64,000 bases of DNA from positions 806,001 through 870,000 of the forward strand of contig OZ024846.1 of the NCBI GenBank assembly GCA_964017145.1, given 5' to 3'. This document shows positions 58,725 to 64,000 of this stretch, piece after piece. The notes under the pieces were generated by a model. That model did not search any database, was not told the origin of the DNA, and saw only the letters and a program-made list of their open reading frames with translations. How positions within the stretch are numbered: the stretch's first letter is position 1; the number at the start of each line of letters is the position of its first letter. This stretch comes from Agrocybe praecox. Its lineage: Eukaryota; Basidiomycota; Agaricomycetes; Agaricales; Agrocybaceae. The translations under genes and the position numbers were made by a program.

Positions 58725-60192
58725 CTAGCCTAAAATATATTCGGAGAAATTGAGCTACGGGAGTTGGAAGACTTTCGTAACAGGATCTCAAGCAGACTAC
58801 TTAGACCCACTGGGCTATAAGTATTGGTACTAGGGGATGGTATAAATAGAAATGGCCATCGTAGCATTGCTATTTATATTACCTGCTATCCATGGATCTT
58901 CACGCGTCACCGACGACTTGTTGTTGCTTGCTGATCAAAATGATCGCTCAACGTAACAACGTTAACTGCTATGGTAACGTAGAGTACTATGGTGCTCCAC
59001 GCCTAGTCACCACCAAAAAGTGACAAAGTTTATGGTGTCAGCAAAATTTTCCTTTTTTCTTATTCCTTTGGGGAAAACACTCCATTTGACAAGAGGAACA
59101 AATCTGTTAGACCATTTTTTGGTTGGTCAAAAACTGACGGAGTTATAAAATTGGGTGTCACCAAATGGGCCAGATAAGATAAGATAGTCCATATATAGTA
59201 ATTTAGACTATTTATAGTGTCACCTACTGATCAAATTGCCTCGCAACTGTCTCTGGAACGCGACGATGTGAGGTGTAAACCTTTGTGCTGAACGCTTGAA
59301 TCATACCATCCTGACCAGTCTGACAGCGCATACTCATGATTATTCACACCGCCAGCCCACAATGTTTCGAGTTCATCATTTTCTGAAGTTTCTGAGTCGG
59401 AAGATATCTATGCTCTTTTTTGCTTTTCCCTCTCGTGCTGGTGCTGCTGGTGCTTACAATTGAAATTTCTTACGATGGGCCATAGTGGACTTGATGAAAA
59501 TTTTCCTCCCTAATGTCTCTGTATACCCTAAATTTACTAAACTACTTTTGTACAAGTAAAACCCATAGGTTTGATTGACTGAACCATGTTACTTGAACCC
59601 TGTTGGTGCTTGAAAATTTTGCCCATACCCTTCAATACGGTGGAGTTAGGGTAGTCAGTTTTTACCCCGACCAATTTGGCCGCTGTCATTTTTAGGTGGT
59701 GACTAGTTGACTAGGTGTGGAACACTGGCATATATGACTTGTTGAAATATAGAGGTATCTGATCGCGTTCTGATACGTATGTTTGACACGGCTCAGCGCA
59801 AGCACAGTAATTCGTGCCTTAAATACACCCGCTTAACATCTATTTGAAAATTGAGCTCAGAATTAGAAACATCAGCCCATCCAACAGTCGTATCTTTAGA
59901 AAATAAATATAAGGAACGATGAGGAAATCAGGACTGCCCATCGTTATTGAAAGTTGCATTACTTGTAGCGTCTGGCGGATGAAGTCAAGCTCAGTAGACT
60001 TTAATATGTGTACCGTTATACTAGTACCAATGGACCCGAGGTCATTTAGCCCACTGGCGAGTCATCGCGCAGATAACAATGCACGCGATTGCAGGCGCTC
60101 GTCTAGTTTGATGCGTATCACTTGATGCGTATGCTGGATATTGCCGCCCAAGTTTCATTGTCACCTTCGACTCCGAGGCCGAGTTTGCCCTT
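58725..60192. other. Spacer containing a MITE-like element
   Basis: Upstream region of member C and 3' flank of member D. It carries the inverted-repeat element at 58992-59725 and otherwise no coding pattern. Confidence 0.5.
58992..59725. repeat. MITE-like inverted-repeat element, 734 bp
   Basis: The left terminus begins GTGCTCCACGCCTAGTCA. The right terminus read from the opposite strand begins GTGTTCCACACCTAGTCA. They share about 30 bp, interrupted by an 8-nt insertion (ACTAGTCA) in the right copy. Inner segments also show inverted similarity (CAAAAACTGACGG at about 59129 versus GTCAGTTTTTACC at about 59654). There is no ORF of note and no certain target duplication. Confidence 0.55.
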
Positions 60193-61841
60193 TTACCATT
60201 TGAGAAGAGGTTTCCTTGTTGATAACAGTTGTACATGTATACGAAATTCATCATACTCATGAAATACGGGTCCCGTCAAATCGGTGACATCAACAGGGAA
60301 TATCACTGATTGACCGCTGGAATCCTGGATACCGGTTTACATTAGACAGACGAAATTTGAGATGACGATGCAAAATGGATACTCTTCTGTCCAATTATTA
60401 GTAGTGTACTCCCAACCAGAACTAAGACAATGATTGTCTTACCACAGGAGTCCATGAATCCGATGCAGTCTTGTTGTCTTGCATGCCATTTGGTGCCTCA
60501 ATTTCCACTGACATGCGAGAAGAGGATTGGTTGGAGTCCGAAGCGCCCGCTCCAAAGGCTGAGATTCCTTGAGACTCGTAGATGAAGGTATTTCCGTATC
60601 CTAGTGTCAATCGACTGTTGAATACCGATAACAAGGTGTTGGAGTACGTCTTTGCCAGCATGGCGGATGGAACTTGGTAATAAGCAGGTTTCGAGGGTAA
60701 AAGAGACAGGATTAAATTACTGATAGCCAATGCCGCTGATTATTTTTCTTCTTCAGAAATTGTAAGAGGTTCTACTGTTTTAAGGTGAACTAACCGGTTA
60801 TTGTGCCCGTTTCGATCGTTAGCCGGATTAGCCTTTGTACAAGAGTCTGCGTCGATTTCCAATGCGATTTGTCTCTAGATAGCTGGTAGACGTCGTCCAG
60901 TTGAACACTCCAACAAAAAAAAAAAGTAGCAGCACGTACGTAATATGTCATAAATCCAGCGATACATATGTCGCAAAGGGCAGCTCCTGCGTTCCAGATC
61001 TTAAAATCAATGTATGAGATGCGATATCATAATGTTATTTTGAGGTCGTTCACTTACTCCAAGAGAAATAAAACTCCCCTGATACAAGAAGCGACTTATA
61101 TCCTTCTTTTCACGCGCGATGACCCCTGTAGCAATCCCTCCTCCCCACTGAATGATTCCAAGCTGAGGGAGGATCAACATGAAATACTAATCCAGGAACA
61201 GAAAGCAACCCTGTACTCACAAGTACAATGAAGCCAGGTATGATTTTAGATCTGGACAGAAGCTTGATCCTATACGCGTACGTAGCTTGTACAGCGAGTG
61301 AGACTGCATGGTTCGCTACATGAATCACATCGTAAATAGACGCATCAAATAACAAACCCACTCGAAGAGCTTAGTATCGGCACGGAGAACCAAAGCAAGT
61401 AGGTCTGCGACATTTGGGTCATGTTCCCAAAGCCTGGACCGTATATCGCAACACTTTGGATGGCAAGCATAATCGTCTGTGTTACTTCAGCAGCGTAGAG
61501 GCTGTATACGAGAATCTTCACCCAACGCATATCGTTTGGGAATGAAAGATGATAGATGACTTGAAACGATCAAGATAATCACCATGAGCGCACGTTGTGA
61601 TGTAGAAGGGAATTGTTCACTCACCTAGCTGGACTGTCAAGGCTCCAAAGAGACACCATTGCAGGGAAAATCCGATAATCTACTCGATGTAAGTAGAAGG
61701 TGCGTGCAGGTATAGAAGACTCTTACCAGCGGGCTCGATCTAGAGAAGACAGTACTCATGATTGTCAAAATGGCTCTGTCAATATATCCCGAATAATTCT
61801 TACACTTGACCAATGTCTGTAGGGATTCCTGGTGCTGCCAT
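60193..61841 (-). CDS. DUF6534 membrane protein, array member D
   Basis: Start MAAPGIPTDIGQ at 61841. Shared parts are IIGFSLQWCLFGALTVQL, RWVKILVYSLYAAEVTQTIM, YLLWFSVPILSSSSG and AYYQVPSAMLAKTYSNTLLS followed by VFNSRL. It is more diverged from B and C than they are from each other. The last exon, DSSGQSVIFPVDVTD onward to the stop at 60193, is inferred after a GTAAGA donor; without it the frame ends at 60422. Confidence 0.75.
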
Positions 61842-63161
61842 CTTCGACTCGTTCGGGTACTCCGAGAACTGAAGTTCAAGGTCAATGAAGATGAGCTTCT
61901 CGAGCTTTTAAGCTCATTATTAGCCAGCGCCGGCAAGAGGTATGGAGAAATATCAAGCCACAAAAGATGAAAACATCGAAGCTGATGTATTGAGTGTTCT
62001 ATAGAACAAACTCCACTAGTAGCAAACTAGTAGTATGATATGGCTCTATAAATGGTGTAAGCAGGTTGGCTTGACGTCGGAGATTGATCCTAGACCTGGA
62101 TAATAGTAATGAATATTACTGATATGAGTCAAGTGAGGCTCCTAGAGGCTAGCAGCAATACTTACATACCGTACGATAGTAGTAAGGCGTACTAGCTCTG
62201 TGTCTCATTTGAACATTGCCGTGGGAGTTTCAGTTGCAGTCACGGGTTTACTAGTTACTAGTACTTGCTATGATCTATCAGTCTAGCATGGCCCTGGCAC
62301 GTTGTTTCCAAAAAGGCGTAGTACGTACATGCTATTTTTAGGCTTCAGTACGCCTTTTACCCTTGGTCGTCGGCTGCACAAGCCCATGACCTGGTATATA
62401 GTCCAATACAACTCAGTGATGAGCACTCTGATTTATGTCAGTGTAAAATTGGATGCTATATGTGTTGATCAACAAGGAGGTGTGGGTGAACTTCAAGGAG
62501 TCGCACCTTTTCGACTGTCGAATCGCTTTCATGAGGCTTGGTATTTGTACTTTTGCATAACCATCAAACCACTTAATATTCTTCGAAGCTTTGATGGTCC
62601 ATTGAGGTTGGATTGGAAGAGGGACTTGTACTTTGTCCAGGTAACATCATTTCTTGGTGGCCTACAAAGATCGTAATCATCAGCAGACCGCACCTACCAA
62701 GGTAAGCTCAAAGATAAGAATAGTGACAATTGGACAACAACTTTGATATAACCAAGATCATATGATACTCCAACGAGTGAGATAACGGCGTAAATAGGTG
62801 AGTGCGTTCCCTCGGCTTCTCACCAATAAAGCGGGCGCGAACGACGAAATCGAGACGAGACGAAAGAAAAGAAAACACTTCACAGGACGTACTAAGCTAC
62901 TGAAAGCTTCGAATTCGAACCGTCCTGGACGGAACGCAATAACAGGGAGACAAAACGAAGGGGAAAACTATCTTGTTGTATGTTCTAGATACATGTGTTT
63001 CTATATACTGTAAAATAAGAGTGAATTTAATAAAATGAAAGACCCAGATAAAATGATGAAGGAACGGTAACCAAGAGAAATATAAAACGGAGAATGGGCG
63101 GGGAAATCAAGGAAAGTGATACAAACGCAAGACGGGTGTGTGTTCGATTGATGAGGGCATC
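61842..63161. other. Intergenic with unassigned ORF
   Basis: A 124-codon plus-strand ORF at 62302-62676 contains a Cys-Val-Asp-Gln motif that superficially recalls HET domains but lacks the rest of that fold. I do not call it a gene. Confidence 0.35.
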
Positions 63162-63608
63162 TCATTTTTGGGATTGAAATCCGCGGGACTGTTCGCGGGA
63201 CTGTCCCTCGAACAGTTGACCTTGGTGCCTCACAGTGGCATTCGGAGCCTGAGTCGGCACAGTATTCACATTGATGGCATTGTAGACAACATCATCGCCA
63301 CCGACGCCGCTCAATTTCCCAAACGGCTGCTTCGTGAACGTTGTCAACGGTGTTGAGCAAGCGGTCCGATCATGTCAGCGCCCATCCCCGACGCAATTTT
63401 GCTCCAGGCGTAACTAATGCCGAAGCGAAGACTCACCTGTGCCGAAGAGTAATGTCGAAGGACGCGCCAGCTGTCCAATTTGATCCGCCACCGTTACCGA
63501 CGTCGAGCACAACGTCGATGTCGAACGAGTGGCATACTCGGCGCGGCGGGCGTCTGCGAGGTTGCCGCCTTTGCGCATTGTGTCATAATGAGTGCTGTTG
63601 TGACCCAT
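63162..63608 (-). CDS. Possible small two-exon protein, unknown function
   Basis: A first exon starting MGHNSTHYDTMRKGG at 63608 reads to a GTGAGT donor near 63436 (LARPSTLLFGTG). A second open stretch encodes KQPFGKLSGVGGDDVVYNA and ends at 63162 with GFQSQK. Both look protein-like in composition. I could not place an acceptor that keeps frame between them without a stop, so an additional exon or a frameshift is possible. Confidence 0.4.
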
Positions 63609-64000
63609 TAGAAAGGGTCCCGGGGACAATGCTAGAGACTGTTCGGCGGTGCATAATCTCACAAATGAGATTTCTTGCGATTGATGTGTTTTAGAAATGT
63701 CCGAAAACGGCGAATTCGGCGGCCAAAGCGGCGCCGGCCCGCCGGGGTGCTCATCAACGCAGTCTTATATTCGAGCTTACTTATGATTATATTGACCTAG
63801 ACCTGATAAAAAGTACATGGCTCATAGCAGTGAGACACGTATGTGAGACACGGATAAGCGATCAAATATCCTCTGGGAATAGTAAATAAAAAATAAATGT
63901 GGAGTTGATTCTAATCTCTAACAGTACGTGATCATAAATGATTCATGAATAAATTTGAGGCCATCCATTGTCGTCTATATATAAGAAATCGGTGATTCAG
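63609..64000. other. Window end, no supported gene
   Basis: Upstream of the candidate small gene. A/T-rich from 63760, no coding pattern. Confidence 0.5.

Noticed and set aside
62302..62676. Possible HET-domain fragment
   Set aside because: Only a Cys-Val-Asp-Gln run matches; the other HET motifs are absent.

Overview
The window looks like a chromosome segment from a mushroom-forming basidiomycete (Agaricomycetes). Nearly every gene is split by introns of about 48-65 nt with GTRNGT donors and YAG acceptors. Exons as short as 10-18 nt occur. Several families present are typical of, or expanded in, this group (DUF6533 and DUF6534 membrane proteins, DM9-repeat protein, A1 protease with a C-terminal membrane anchor). 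There are no operons. I rebuilt most genes exon by exon and checked that splice phases close; those models are given as coordinates.

Layout. 1-2975 (-): 3'-truncated Ser/Arg-rich protein. 3494-5747 (+): 13-exon cytochrome P450. 5943-8677 (-): polytopic membrane protein. 9.7-10.2 kb (-): probable zinc-finger remnant. 10493-11248 (+): conserved unknown. 12272-12951 (-): small secreted protein. 14532-16362 (-): ER-lumenal DnaJ chaperone ending in HDEL (Scj1 type). 16879-23042: two inverted paralogs of unknown function (+ and -) flanking a membrane-anchored aspartic protease (18905-21205, +). 23710-25324 (-): DUF6533 7TM protein. 26437-29322 (-): Ras GTPase-activating protein of the S. pombe Gap1/Sar1 type. 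29.3-33.7 kb: no gene seen. 33721-34405 (-): 148-aa Gly/Pro-rich small protein in five short exons. 35580-38847 (+): BRO1/ALIX-type protein (PalA/Rim20). 39143-40065 (+): DM9-repeat protein. 41178-45176 (+): secreted alkaline phosphatase. 46340-49238 (+): SUN-domain nuclear envelope protein. 50069-50963 (+): conserved unknown. 51.7-61.9 kb (-): tandem array of four DUF6534 membrane-protein genes. 63.2-63.6 kb (-): possible small gene.

Most striking observation: the alkaline phosphatase gene is interrupted by a 919-bp DNA transposon with 36-bp terminal inverted repeats (one mismatch) and a TA target duplication. Leaving out the element plus one TA gives an unbroken 664-codon frame, so the insertion looks recent. 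The element carries only a 134-codon ORF and is probably non-autonomous. Two other inverted-repeat elements resembling MITEs lie at 23.3-23.6 kb and 59.0-59.7 kb.

The genes do not form one pathway. Rather, housekeeping genes (chaperone, RasGAP, Rim20, SUN) are interspersed with lineage-specific membrane and secreted proteins and small DNA elements.
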